Assembly: GCA_000727475.1 (NCBI GenBank)
Contig: KL647289.1
Location: forward strand, 6,389,255-6,453,254
Source: Sarcocystis neurona
Lineage: Eukaryota; Apicomplexa; Conoidasida; Eucoccidiorida; Sarcocystidae
Direction of reading: 5' to 3'
DNA: 64,000 nucleotides
Of this stretch, positions 25,479 to 37,468 are shown one piece after another. The notes under the pieces were generated by a model. The model ran no database searches. It was not told the DNA's origin and worked only from the letters and a program-made list of their open reading frames with translations. How positions within the stretch are numbered: position 1 is the stretch's first letter; each line of letters begins with the position of its first letter. The translations under genes and the position numbers were made by a program.

Positions 25479-28040
25479 CGGCGGCAGCAAACCGACAGCA
25501 ACAGCGGGAGCAACAGCGACACCAGCGCCGACCACCACAGCAGCAGCAGCGCCAGCAGCGACAGCGGCAGCAGACAGCAGCTGCGCGAGTGAAAAATGGA
25601 TGCCACTTTCTCGCAGTCGACAAGGGCGTTTTCAATCATTCCAGCAACACGCAGAGCAGGACATTCGTGAGCAGCAGCACCCGGGGTGGAGCAGTACCTG
25701 GAGTCACAACAGAAGCACCTGCACCAGCGTAACGGTGACGCCTTTGTTTCAAGTAGCGATAGTTTGTCTTCCTTCCACAGCGGCGGCTTCCTGTGCCTCA
25801 AGCGCGTGTCTGGTTGCCACTTCTTGCTGCCTATACTCCATTCCGCCGCTTGTTGCGGTGACTGATTCCTCGGTCTCCGTCATTGCTGCATTTGGACTCA
25901 GCTGTGTTACTCCTGACTATCGTCGTGACGCTGCTGCATCTGCTAAGGCTGTCCGTCCTGCTGCGCCCACAGCACCTGCGCTTGCACTGCACGATTGCAG
26001 GGGCTGCCCGGCAGTCTGCGGCGTGTGTCACAGCTGCAGCTGCTGCTGCTTTTCCTCCAAGCCCTTCTGCAAGGTGTTGCTGCTGCGCGGTCCCTACTGG
26101 AGCTGCTGCTGCCACGTGTGCCACTAGTAGTGCCGGCGCTTCTGGCAGGGTCCCTCGTCTCCAGCAGAAAACATTCATACTAATGTTGTGCCGCTGTTGC
26201 TGCTGTTTCTTACGGTTCAGCTGCAGATGCTGCTGTTTCTGAAGCGTGTCCTCACGCATACGCCACTGCCTCGCTCAGGGACCTTGCAGCCGGGCCGCGC
26301 AGCTCTGCAATAGCTAGAACAACAATATGTGTTGCGTCTGCTTGTCATCACCCCGGCTCCAGCTTGGCTGCTGCTCCGATTCGGAAGACTTCTGGACCTG
26401 TTGACAGTGTTGCTTACCAAGACTGCACGTATAGTGCTACGAGTGTTAACTCTGCAATAGCGAATGCGGCTGCCGCTAGCACCAGTGGTGCAGCAGCTGA
26501 GGCTGCCATCACTAGTCTTGGTGCAGACACTGATGCTCCTGGAATCTCTGCTGCTGCTGCTCAAGGTAATGATGATGTTGGTTCCCTCATCCGACTGCTT
26601 CTTCGTCTCCTGCAGGTCCCCATTCTATTCGACCTTTTATTCTGCCATTTCAGCTGGTGCTCGTACTTAGTCTGCTGCAGACGCTACAAGTGCTGCCGGA
26701 GCTGGCGCTGTTACCGTTGCTACATTTCGTGGCAGTGCTTCTTCGCTTTCACCCGTCGCAGTAATGACGGGACCGCGTGGACGAATGTTATCGCGTCTGT
26801 GTGTTCAGCGCCGGGACCAGCAGACAGAAAACTTTCACTCGCAGCACCGATCGTTCCTTCCGTTGCAGCTGCGAATGCCTTTTCAAATGTAGAATACGGC
26901 ACCGCCAGCGACGACTTGCCGCATGACGGCTATTAGATGGACTTCCTCGCTTTCGAAGCGACAGCAGCATTCACTTGATCTAAGCAGTAAGATGCACACG
27001 GTGGAGACACGGCAGCAGCGAGTGCACCAGCTGGAGGGCCACTGTAGAAGCGGCAGCAGAAGAAGCGAGGAGAGTAGCAACGGCAGCACTACGGTCAGTG
27101 GCAACGTCAGAGTTGTCGCCAGAGGTAGGAGCAATAAGACGAACAGCAACTTCCTATTTAGCAGCAGATTCAGATGCAGAAAATATGCTCAACTCACCAG
27201 CGACATTAGCTGTGGCAGCAAGCTCACAAGCACCAATTGCATCCGGAGTGCTACCGGTGGCGGCAGCTGTAAAAGCGAGACTCAGAGCAGCGACAACTGC
27301 AATCGGTGGCAGGTGGAAAGAGAGGCCACAGAGTTGCAGCTGCTGTATAAAGCTTGAGCAACAAGGGCGACAGGAACTGCCACCACAGGACACGAGACAC
27401 GCACGGTCGGGAAGGGAGCAGCAGCCGCACAGGTGGCGGCCTTACGTGAAGGAGCTGCCCTGGAGGATTGCGGAGCAGCAAGAGAGAGATCAAGAGGAGC
27501 AGAGCAAGTGAAGGCTACAGAAGAGCAGCATCAGAAACAATGAAAACATCTACGAATCGAAGCGGCGCGAGTACTAGCGAAATCATTGGCGTGCTCAGCA
27601 GCACAGGAAGCTGCGGTAGACCCTTCTGTTGCAACAACAGCAGCAGCATTGGCAGCCAAGGAGGCAGGCTGCGACTGTGGTACAGTGCCACGAACAAGAA
27701 TCTCACATACAAATTTGTCCTGCTGCACTTCCAACAGCAGAGGATTCTGCTTTGTAGCCAGGAGACACAGAAAACTGCCCCCTGCGGATGCGACGCTGCG
27801 AGTGAGACAGCAGTGGGCTGCAGTCTAAGGCGAAGCGACCATGACAGAAACGCGCTGCTGCCGCTACAGCCAGAGAATTCGGGAGACAGACAGAGAGGTA
27901 GACGGAAAGATATAGAGACGGGCAGATAGGAAGACAATGGGCCCAGGAGGAGAGAGAGCCAAAGCCGAACGCAGCTCCCGAGGTAGCGGAGCTGCCACCG
28001 AATGGTGATAAAAGGTACTACGAAGCAGCTCCAGCAACGC
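25479..28040 (+). other. Possible further exons of the Ala/Gln repeat protein, unresolved
   Basis: Ala-rich open frames continue forward in changing phase: about 25483-26127, 26364-26570 (ending at a possible donor CAAG/GTAATG) and 27098-27350. They share the composition of the 1,200-codon exon upstream. No conserved domain is visible and reverse-strand frames are also open, so neither strand nor structure is settled. Confidence 0.3.
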
Positions 28041-28355
28041 ACTTATTGGTTAACGTGCCGTGTGGTCCCAACAGAAAACACCCAAGCCACACCAAACCAC
28101 AAGACCCTTACGTAATTACACTTGTGACGCCTTCGTTGGCATTTTGTAACACACTATTTAGCAGCCCCAGCGAACAGCAACAACAATGCACAGCGGAGGT
28201 TCTTCATGGAACACTTTTTCTGTATCGCCGCCTCCGAACCACATGAATCTATATAGATAGTAACTTCACACGCGTGCGGCGACAGCGCAACAACGCTGCG
28301 GAAGCTGCAGCGCGAGCAGCAGATTGTGCGGGTAAACAAAGAAGAAAGAGAGCGA

Positions 28356-28794
28356 TCATGATTTGCCGGGAGAGACGCGGTTTTCGCGAAAACACAGGCT
28401 CTTTTCTCCCAGTTTATTCAGGCGGAATTTAACAAGCACACGACTTGCACCGTGAAGAGTGAAGGGAAGCACCCAAACAGCAACCCGGACACCTTCCAGG
28501 AACGGGCCATCGATATCAAGTGATTCACCGACGACAAGGGAAATGACTTTCTCTCCTGCAAAGCAAATGAATGATTGATTTAGATGTCTGGAACATGAGT
28601 CAGTTAACAGGGTTGGCCTTCCTCCGGCATATTGTTCCGTGACCTATGTGGTCGCGAAGCTGTTCTGTCCGGCCACATCTGTAAGTGAGGCGGCGCCCAG
28701 CTTAAGCAACAGCAAAGGCAGCACTGACTTGCATCGGGTTCTTACCATCAGCGTGTGCTGTTTCATGACCGAGGATAAATATACGTGCACGCCA
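28356..28794 (-). CDS. C-terminal exons of an unidentified gene with KOW/NusG-like sequence
   Basis: On the reverse strand an exon candidate (28746-28794) reads RIFILGHETAHAD to donor ATG/GTAAGA. A 190-bp intron ends in TTTGCAG. The next exon (28356-28555) continues EKVISLVVGESLDIDGPF, then GVRVAVWVLPFTLHGASRVL and VKFRLNKLGEKS, and stops with TGA at 28356-28358. The alternating hydrophobic pattern with GESLDIDGPF resembles the KOW fold of NusG-type factors (GD.V.I..GPF). That is a resemblance by eye only. Upstream exons were not found. If it is NusG-like it could be apicoplast-targeted, but no targeting sequence is seen. Phase agreement over the intron supports coding more than the family name. 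Confidence 0.4.
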
Positions 28795-30019
28795 CTATGC
28801 GGATGCAGTTGCATGTACATAAGGGTGCACATGGCTAGGGCTGCTCCACGTATACTTAAGGTACGTGTGTTTGGCGAGCAGTGCAGACTTTCCAGGCGGA
28901 CGCTACGTAGGTCACACGTGTGCACCTATATCCATATGCGTGTATACATTACCATATACTAGTGAATCCTTGCCGCTAAAGCAGACTGGTAGTTTTTCGG
29001 ATGCTGCTGATTTGGGCCCCCAGCCAGTTTAGCGTATATGCCGCGCCCGACGTAGAGCGGCAGCCACACGTGTACACGTGTGTAATACGTAATTTTTGAC
29101 CTGACCTGTGCATACCCAGTGAGAGTAAATACTCACTCGTTGGTATAGAACGAATTTGGCTGCTCATCTGTGTACACGCGAAGTGTACGGCTGGCCGCTT
29201 CTCTAGACGTAAATCTGTGAGTACGTGTGCAGGTGGCATATATACAACCCTATGTGTACTCCGGTGCCCACGAGGTTTACGCACCCGCTTGCGTCTGTGT
29301 GGGTGTGCAACTGTCTTGCAGCTCTGCACGTGCATATGTACACCGCGGCCTCCTCTCACTGCGGCTCAGTAAGATGACTCGCTTTGTGCAAGAATGTAAG
29401 CAGTACGATTGTTGTTATCCCAGACGCCCAGCGAATGCCCTTCACTGGTTGCGTCAGGCCAGCACACAAACCTGCACTCATACGCGTCAGCAAGACAGGT
29501 TGGTATTAGTGAGGTCCCCGATCGACAATCACAGTCGAGCCGACTAGGTACCGTGAACTGGTAATTTTTCGTAGCCTCGCCCAGGAGAGAGGTTCTGCTG
29601 TGGCGGAGGCAACCAGCTCTCAAAATACACGCCCCCGTCCTCCTCAGTGACTCAGAGAAAATAATAGTGCACGTTTTGATCTGTCTGCAAAAGAAGTTGC
29701 TCTTTAAGGTTATCCATGTCGTATGGAGGGTACTCCATATTGTTGATCAAACCACCATCAGGTTATCCTTAGAAGAGAACTCTTCTTTCAAGGATGGTGG
29801 CAAGGTAAACCGTACGAACCGTATTCACTTTTCTTTGTCTCGAAGTGATCAATTGATCAAGCAGTTGCTCTGTCCGGCGGATCCGTTCTTCAATTTGTCT
29901 TCCAGGGAGGTCGCCAATACAAGCAAGACAACTCAGTGCTTACGTGTGGTTCGCATTTATTAACTGGAAGTGTTCTTCGGTCTGCTCGTCCTCCGCTGTA
30001 TGCCACAAGGTTGGGGATC

Positions 30020-30840
30020 TTATCTCTGTCGACCCGCATATTCAGCATCCTTGCTGCAGACGCATTGTTATGCGAGGCTTCATGCAAAACTTAACTTTTT
30101 ACTGCAAAGGATTGTCTATTCTAAGGTCCCCTTGTTTGCCTGTTGAGAGCACCACATACCAGGTTTCTAAAAAGACACAAGTTGTCTTTTGAGCGGGTTC
30201 CTCTTCTGAGATGCCACAATTTTTCTCGAAAAGAAATCTAGTTTTTTACCAAAATGCTACAGGGGTCGTGTGCGTGATGCGTGGCTTGCTAGAAGTACGG
30301 TTGTTGCGTTAGAACAAATGCTTATTTCATCTACAAGCGCTCACCAACGATAGCCGCAGGCAGCGTGGTCCACTGAGGGACCTTTTCTAAAAACACGTAC
30401 ATTTCAATGGAGCACGCTGCGAATCTGCAAGTACGTGTATATACACATACAAAAATAAGTGGACACTTGATATGGTACTCCGCAGGTACGTGTGTATACC
30501 AACGCCGCAGCGCATGTAACACGTGTTGTCGAGGGACGCCAACTGCGATCTGTGTCGTGCACTGAAGGAGTGCTTCCTGCTAAGTCGGCTGAAGCATGCC
30601 AGTTATCAACTGCGCTTACAAGAGTTTTTTCCTTGGTATCAGTAGTGAGACGGATGTCCGTGCTTGGTGAATTTTACTGAAATAGCACCGGCCTGCACAC
30701 ACACGTCTACACGCGTGAAAACAGCCAACAGAGTCGGCAAAAGGATGACAAGTAGACACACGTATGGAATCGAGCACGCGTGCGTGTTGGTGCGGATCGT
30801 TCTTTACTTCAAGTCCAGCCACGATGAAGTCGCACACGTG
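30020..30840 (-). CDS. Unidentified compact multi-exon gene, 3' part
   Basis: Reverse-strand exon candidates agree in phase. 30345-30424 (after acceptor CTTGCAG) reads FAACSIEMYVFLEKVPQWTT and ends PAAIV at donor G/GTGAGC. 30160-30205 (after ATCTCAG) reads EEPAQKTTCVFLET to donor TG/GTATGT. 30020-30053 (after GTCTGCAG) reads KDAEYAGRQR and stops at TAA. The introns are 139 and 106 bp, much smaller than elsewhere in the window. A further exon at about 30762-30840 (HVCDFIVAGLEVKNDPHQHA) follows acceptor CCTGCAG but its link is not phase-proven. I do not recognise the protein. Coding-like sequence on this strand also occurs at 31275-31432 (EELASCACAPPTDCQNPKML). Confidence 0.38.
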
Positions 30841-31499
30841 CTGCAGGCATCATAGCAATTCACCTTTCATTTATTTCCTTCCGTAATAGGCGTGCAGATA
30901 TGTTTCCCTACATGCATCTCACGGTACACGTACACATAAATACGTATACATACATACACATACACTGCTAGCATTTTGTAGCTACATGCAGTCCCACGCG
31001 TACCACGGATGTGTGTAGCTATATGCAGTCCTACGTGTACCGAGCTTCATATGCTCGTCCAGCTTGTTAGATGCAAGCACGTTCCAATAGATGAGAAAAA
31101 AATACGTGTGCCATTTTAAATCGGTGGAAAGGGCATACATGACCGATACTCGATGCCCGCAAAGTGTTCAGGACAAATGTACAGCCTCACACGCTTGCGT
31201 AAGATCAACGGATTCGTTCACATAAGCGTTGCAGACGTGATTCCCGCACTGAGAGAAATGGGAGTAGCTACACGTCTGTAGGACCCTTGTATGTGTACCA
31301 CTTCTTTGTCTGTAGAACCTCACGGACAAACGTTTGAATGTTACAAGACCCTGGTGATCGCCACGACAACATTTTTGGGTTTTGACAATCCGTGGGAGGT
31401 GCGCAGGCGCAGGATGCGAGCTCCTCCTGAGTTGTTTTCCTTTTTGTGACGTGTGTGTACGTGTTTCATAGACCGCAGTACTATGCGTCCAGCACCCTG

Positions 31500-34252
31500 G
31501 ACGCAAATACACCGGGCAGAGAGAAGAAGAGATGGATCCTACGAGGAATGTAAAGGAAGAACTGTTTAGGAAATCACCTGGAAATGGAAGCTCTTGACAG
31601 ACGAGGATAAAGGATATCGGAGGATGTCTCGCGGCAGTATTTGCAAGAGAACATTTTGACCCATCATCACCTATTCAGTCAATATCTACAAGATATTTTT
31701 TCCGTCGTTGTATTACTGTGAATACACCTAAATTAATTCAGACTTCTTGGTACTTGCCTAGATCCTTTGGGAGAAAATGTGTCTCGCCGATCTCCACAGA
31801 GACACGAAGAGCGCTTAAAAAGGCCTCGTAAATAGATTTTCCTATATTTTTACTACACCTAGTGATATTTGCCAAGATCGTTGTAAGGAAACATGTCTCA
31901 CCTATCGTCCGTGACACGAGCGGCAGACTGCCGACCGGGATGTATTCGTCTTTGCAGGGACGTTTTATCTCGTCTACGTAGGTATGTGGTGTAGGCTAGG
32001 CCACACACCTTATAGTGTGTGGTAGTGTATATGCTGTGAATAACACTAAAATTAGTTATATGCTGTGAATAACACTAAATTTAGTAATGAATTGAAGGCG
32101 AACCTGTACCTGGCATATACTGTTCGCAAACGCATTCTCTCCCCGGTGTTACCACTGCACTGTTATTTGTAGACGATGCATGTAAGAGCGTAACACAGAT
32201 GCACCTGTGCTGCAAGCGCTTTCTCTACCGGGTGTAGGAGCTTCGGGTTGTGCTGTGCAAAGTTTGTGGAGTGGCTGATACTACACACGTATTCTAGTGC
32301 CTACGCTTCTGTAGTCTCACCATTTGAGCCTCAGCACTATTTGTCACCTGTCCATAATAACTGCCCAGATAGTCACAAAACGTGCCGCTTTCAAGTAGTC
32401 CATCTAAACTGCTCGGTCGTCAATCCGCGCACCTTTTTTTAAGCATAGTGAACAAGCTGGACGGTACGTCGTGCTTTGAAAAAGAGGTATGTTGGAAGGA
32501 TTGGTATGTGAGCTGGTTTTTTCTCAAGAATAGAGAGTCTCAAGGTATGCTTATGCTTACACGTCTTTACTGCAGCAGAATCGACGCAAGAAGGCTTCTG
32601 ATATTGGACGGAGAACACAAAGCCCACGCGTAACTTGTGGCTTCATGAAATAATTATGCTGCGAACTGCAGTCAGTGAAAACTCCAGAGAATATACGGTG
32701 GCACATATTCGGCCTTGATGGCGTTAGCACGGTCTACAAAAAATCGGCTCCTAGACGTACAAATGTGAGACGCAGACTTCGAACACATACTGATCAAGAC
32801 GGCATCGCAAATGACGTGCCGTAGGTGAAGGAAGCACACGGCGACAGGGACGTGCGGGTGATCGTATGGTGTACAAATGCAGAACGCAACAGTGGCCGTT
32901 GCAGGGGTGCAGGGAGAAAACTCTGAGACATGATCAGACCGAGGGTGTGTATGTGACCTAAGTATGATACATCCAGCTCAGGCGTGGATTGCCGCTCCAG
33001 ACAAACACGCACAAACAAACACATTCATATAACACATACATATATATATATGTGTAGACATACAGTATCATTCTGGTTGACAAGGTAAACTCCGCAATGA
33101 AGTGTTTGCAAGCATTAACGCCGAGCCATACGCAGCTACATGCGAACACCGGGGTACAGTCGCAAACTTGTAGTGCATTGTTCTGCTCTGTTTTCCAAAC
33201 CTTTGAAAATTGCCGTTACAGGTGCACGATATACGCTCACATATATGTACTCTAGCAATGTACACGACGGCTTCTGACCTAAACACGAACTCAGTGAGAC
33301 CAACCGTGCGTGATGCTACTAGCTGCTACACCCCGCCAGCGGGGCAGTTGTTTGAAGAATGGTAAACAATACAGAAACCGACGCCCAACATGGCGTGAAC
33401 CGAACAGTGGTCTACCCCTCCTCGACTCCACCTGAACAGGCAAGCCTCCCGTCGGGGCCACACGGTAGACGGCAAAAGTTTGGCTTTTACTCATCTTGTT
33501 GGAAGCCAGAGCCGCAGCAAAATGTTGTCTGGTGATCTTGTGCTTAGTCGCGTCACCACACCGCTGCTGCCTTCTTCACAAAGCCAGAACTTCCGTGACA
33601 GACGTCAGTATGACTACTACAAGATAATACCACACTTCAGCAAAACCTTTGCAACGCATACTTCAACTTAACGCTCCCCGTAGTGGGGTGCCCTTTACAC
33701 CTACAAATACACGTATGTATTGGTTAACCCCGACACGCGCAGCAAGACGTAACAACGCTGTGAAAACGCCGCCGGAAGTTACTGTGTGCAACAGCCAGTA
33801 GCTGCAAGAGAGTCTGACGCAGCACGAGCGAGATCTGGGGCTGACATACAAGGTTGCCTCCGCATGTTTCAAAAATGTGACAGGAGACACAGACAGGTAT
33901 TTTCACCTCGTACGAATGAACGCATCCACGCACGTCGGAAACACCTACCCATGCATCGTGCGGACGTACGTACATACGTTTTGAATCGGTGTGTCAGTGT
34001 ATCTGTACGCATCCGACAACTCCACAACCGTTGTGAACCCTCTCAGACACTAGAACAGTTGTAGAAAAAACAAGTCTGCTGCAGCAGGGTATCTCTGTAT
34101 CAGTGGCTGGCACAGTATTCAATCGACCGTACACCTACGACTCTGTCACTGATCCCCTCCTTCGCATACGCACGCGTTCGTACCCAGTAAGTGCAGGTCA
34201 ACATTTTTTCTACGTTTACACATTTCTCCTTCCGTTTTTCTATCCTGCTGGT
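31500..34252. other. Gene-free interval, relatively AT-rich
   Basis: I see no supported gene. The stretch 31.6-32.1 kb is the most AT-rich of the window, with a 29-bp tandem repeat. The rest has only short open frames and TA microsatellites (near 33.04 kb). Confidence 0.45.
32028..32085. repeat. 29-bp tandem duplication
   Basis: Two nearly identical copies begin TATATGCTGTGAATAACAC at 32028 and 32057 and differ mainly in an AAAATT/AAATTT junction. The close match suggests a recent duplication. Confidence 0.85.
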
Positions 34253-37200
34253 TTAGATGATGCCCATTTTGTTGGCGACATCCAAGGCATCGTAGTCAGG
34301 AGTGAGACGCACGTACGCCTTCTTGGTGCCGTCGGGGCGGATAAGTGTGTTCACGCGCATTGCGTCCACGTCATACAATTGTTTCACTGCTTGTTTAATT
34401 TGTCGCTTGTTGCTTCTCGGATGCACAATAAATACTAATGTGTTTGTTTCTTCAGTGCGCTTCATGGCCGACTCGGTAGTCAACGGATGGCGGATCAAGG
34501 CAAATTTGTCCAACTTCTGCAGTTTTGGAAACGAGCAATCGAAACCGTCCGCCGCGTGCTTTAGCACTTTCGGAGTGCGACGCTGCTTCAAGGTCGTGGG
34601 CCTGAAATGTCAACGAGAGTAGATCGAAAGAAGGATAATCAGACGTGAGCACCTCTACCTGAAAGCTTGAAGGTCGAAAGAACAAGAACGGGGAAACGAA
34701 GGGACGAATCGAGAAAACGAGTCAGCAAAAGCGCACAATTGTGCACAAAACTGAAATACTGTCTTTGTATATTTGTATAATACGGACATTTGCGAACATG
34801 CCGCTAAAACAGGACGGCTTGCGATGAACGCACATCACATATACACACGGAAGTGCAGACGTCAATCCTCGGCGAATCGCATCCATGCAATGGACCCACA
34901 CACATGCGGGAACATACACGGCTGTATGCATCGTTCCACAACTATATACACACACACACACGCACACACATTCTACACAAAACTGTAACGTCAGCACAAT
35001 ATGGACTAGCAGCTTCGCTAGCTCTGTCGAGATGCGAATACAGCTCACACATCCTAGCATGCCTTATCCACGGTGACGGCGACTGATTCAACTTGCAAAC
35101 ATCCCGAAGGGCGGAAAGATATGTAAACGGAAGGACACCGAGAAGAAACATTTTAATTCATGATTTAGAAACATGCAATGCTGCACACACGAATGCTTAC
35201 AACTACACTTTTCGTTGCACATAAATCACCCCCTAACACACAAACATCCACACACCACCAAAACTTACTTACGTACATGCAATTACGGCACACTACGTAG
35301 ATACATCGTTTACACTAGTGTTTACGCAGATATAATCACGTGGTCTACATGTGTTCGCCGGTATCCTCAGATGACCGCAGAAACTTGTGCGACGCACGTA
35401 CATACTGGAGGGCCGTATTTCTACGAAGGCTTCCACGATACGTTCATAACATCAAACAGCCATCCAAAATGATACACAGCAACTACAAGCAGACGGAACA
35501 CTGCAACAGGAAACGTATTGTAGTCTACACGGCTACACTTGGGAAGGACGCAAAAGCACCGTAGACAGCTCAACTGCACTAGTTATCGCGAAGCCCCCGA
35601 ACAAGTAGGTACGAGTGCACTTCTCTACACGACCACTGCCACTTTTTTCACTGCTGAGACCGTTCCGCAGAGCAACTAAAATTTGCCACCACGACTCTAC
35701 CACGTGGAGCCCAAGCACCGGCTCCCTCGAGACACGAGAATACTCCGCTCTCTAATGAAGGACAAAACAAACTGTCGTAGAATGGGTATGGTCCCACGCA
35801 ACATCCGCCGCAGACATAAAAGCACGACGCCAAACAATGCTGAAGTCTAGACACGAGTGCAGCGCTACGAATTCGAAACCACAGACGAAAGTGACAAAAT
35901 CATCATCTAATATGTTCTCCCCCCCCGGAAGACCTCCGAAATCTTCACGCACATGTCGATTATTAACAGGGAACGTTCGACTCTAGCACTTCAGGCAAAC
36001 TCCACAACGTAGGCGCCTGTAACACATATGAAACAATACGGTCTCTCGAACATTTACACTTCACGACGAGAAAGTGAAACAAGATATCAGAGCAGGTTGC
36101 AGATACGACCAGCAAGTGTGGACTCTATCACAGCGAAACCCCAGCAACTCACGAGAATCCCCAGCTCCAGTCGCACACGCGTGAACACTACCGACAAGTG
36201 TCTACAACACACGGAGGGTAAAATGAACCCCGCAATTGCGGCGCTGGTGTTCGACAACATACGAAGTCCACCAAAGCTGCAAAACACCGCCGAAGGAGAA
36301 GAACCACTTCTGTCGGTAACCAGCAGCACAGCTACCGTGTGCGCTCGCAACAGAGTCATTCCTGCAGACGGAAAACGCCTCCTACGCCAATTATACCGGA
36401 ACATGTGCGGATGTCGACTGACAGCAACGGAAAACGGAACCATTCCCTGCTGTTAATTTCATCCCTCCGCTTTTGCCGCGTAACTATCAGACCATGAAGA
36501 GAGCATTTGCTCCACTGTCGGCGAAACAGCGGCGTCCACTTCTTCCTCTGTCTCTCTGCTATTTTCCGCGTGCTTCTCCGTTCTCTACCCAGCAGGCCGT
36601 CGTACTGACACACATAATAACACACTTGCACAGTCTTCCCAGCACTGCGTGCTTCTCCTTTCTCTGAATAGTGGAACCCCACACAGAGAGACCCTTGCGC
36701 GCGTTCTCACGCGTCTTTTCATCTCTCTGCTCCCTCTCTGCTGCTGTCCTCTTCTGGAGATACCCCTCGGCCACGACGTCATCAAAAGGCCCGCTGCTGC
36801 TGGACCCAAATGAGCCCCGCTCCGGCGACTGCAGCAGAGCCCTTCGCTTATCGCAGCATCTGCGCCCACACGCTGGCGTTGTGATGCACCCCTTACGTAT
36901 GCTAGTATACGCACCAAGATATGCGCATCTTCACTTCTGTGTGTGTGTGTGTGTGCGTCACGGCGGCCAAACCACATACATATATGAAAAAGATCTACAC
37001 TCATGTAGCCACAAGCAGGTCGACCGTTGGGAAGGTGTGTACATACGGCCACAGACAGAAGACACACACACTTTCCCACACGTCAGCATAGACAAAGGTA
37101 CACCCCTGGGTCCGTATCAAGTACAACATATTAAAACGGACCGGTAGCATTTAGAGGTGGATCTCTCCCCGTTGGTAGACATGTGTGCGCCTGGCGGTGA

Positions 37201-37468
37201 TACCCGCGGAACCTTCCTACTCGTGTCGCAGAGCAGTGGGTGCCCCGTCAGGTGTACGTACACCACACAGCGGCGAATACGGAAACGGAGGAAATGATTC
37301 CGGACAACAGAAACTCTCACCTAAAGAAGTGCACATTGCGTCTCACGCGTGCCTCCTTGAAACTGTGAGCCTTTTTCAATCCCTTTGCGACTTTCTTCGC
37401 TTTCGAAACTTTCGCTGTACGATCCCTTGAAGCTGCCTGTTTCTTCTCTGCAGGCGCAGAGGCGCCCC
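34253..37468 (-). CDS. RPL23A: 60S ribosomal protein L23a (uL23)
   Basis: This is a reverse-strand gene of two visible exons. Exon 34253-34601 encodes the conserved uL23 fold: [57 protein letters not shown] and the universal C-terminus [15 protein letters not shown], with TAA at 34253-34255. Its acceptor is CATTTCAG. A 2,719-bp intron (34602-37320) separates it from an exon ending at donor TTTAG/GTGAGA. That exon encodes the lysine-rich N-terminal part ([20 protein letters not shown], then RRNVHFFR), and ag|g rejoins as Arg before [13 protein letters not shown]. The upstream exon edge is at 37447 (acceptor CCTGCAG) or 37468 (GTCCAG); a short first exon with the ATG lies further upstream and was not located. 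The protein is about 157 residues, the usual L23a length. It binds 26S/28S rRNA near the peptide exit tunnel of the large subunit. Confidence 0.93.
34602..37320 (-). other. 2.7-kb intron of the L23a gene
   Basis: Both splice junctions are canonical on the reverse strand and restore L23a without gap. The intron holds (CA)n tracts near 34.95 and 36.94 kb and the GGTGTACGTACACC palindrome at 37251. No nested gene or snoRNA is recognisable by eye. Confidence 0.8.

Noticed and set aside
29660..30260. LTR retrotransposon remnant
   Set aside because: The region is not CAG-rich and looked different, but no RT, integrase, protease or gag zinc-knuckle motif is readable in any frame.
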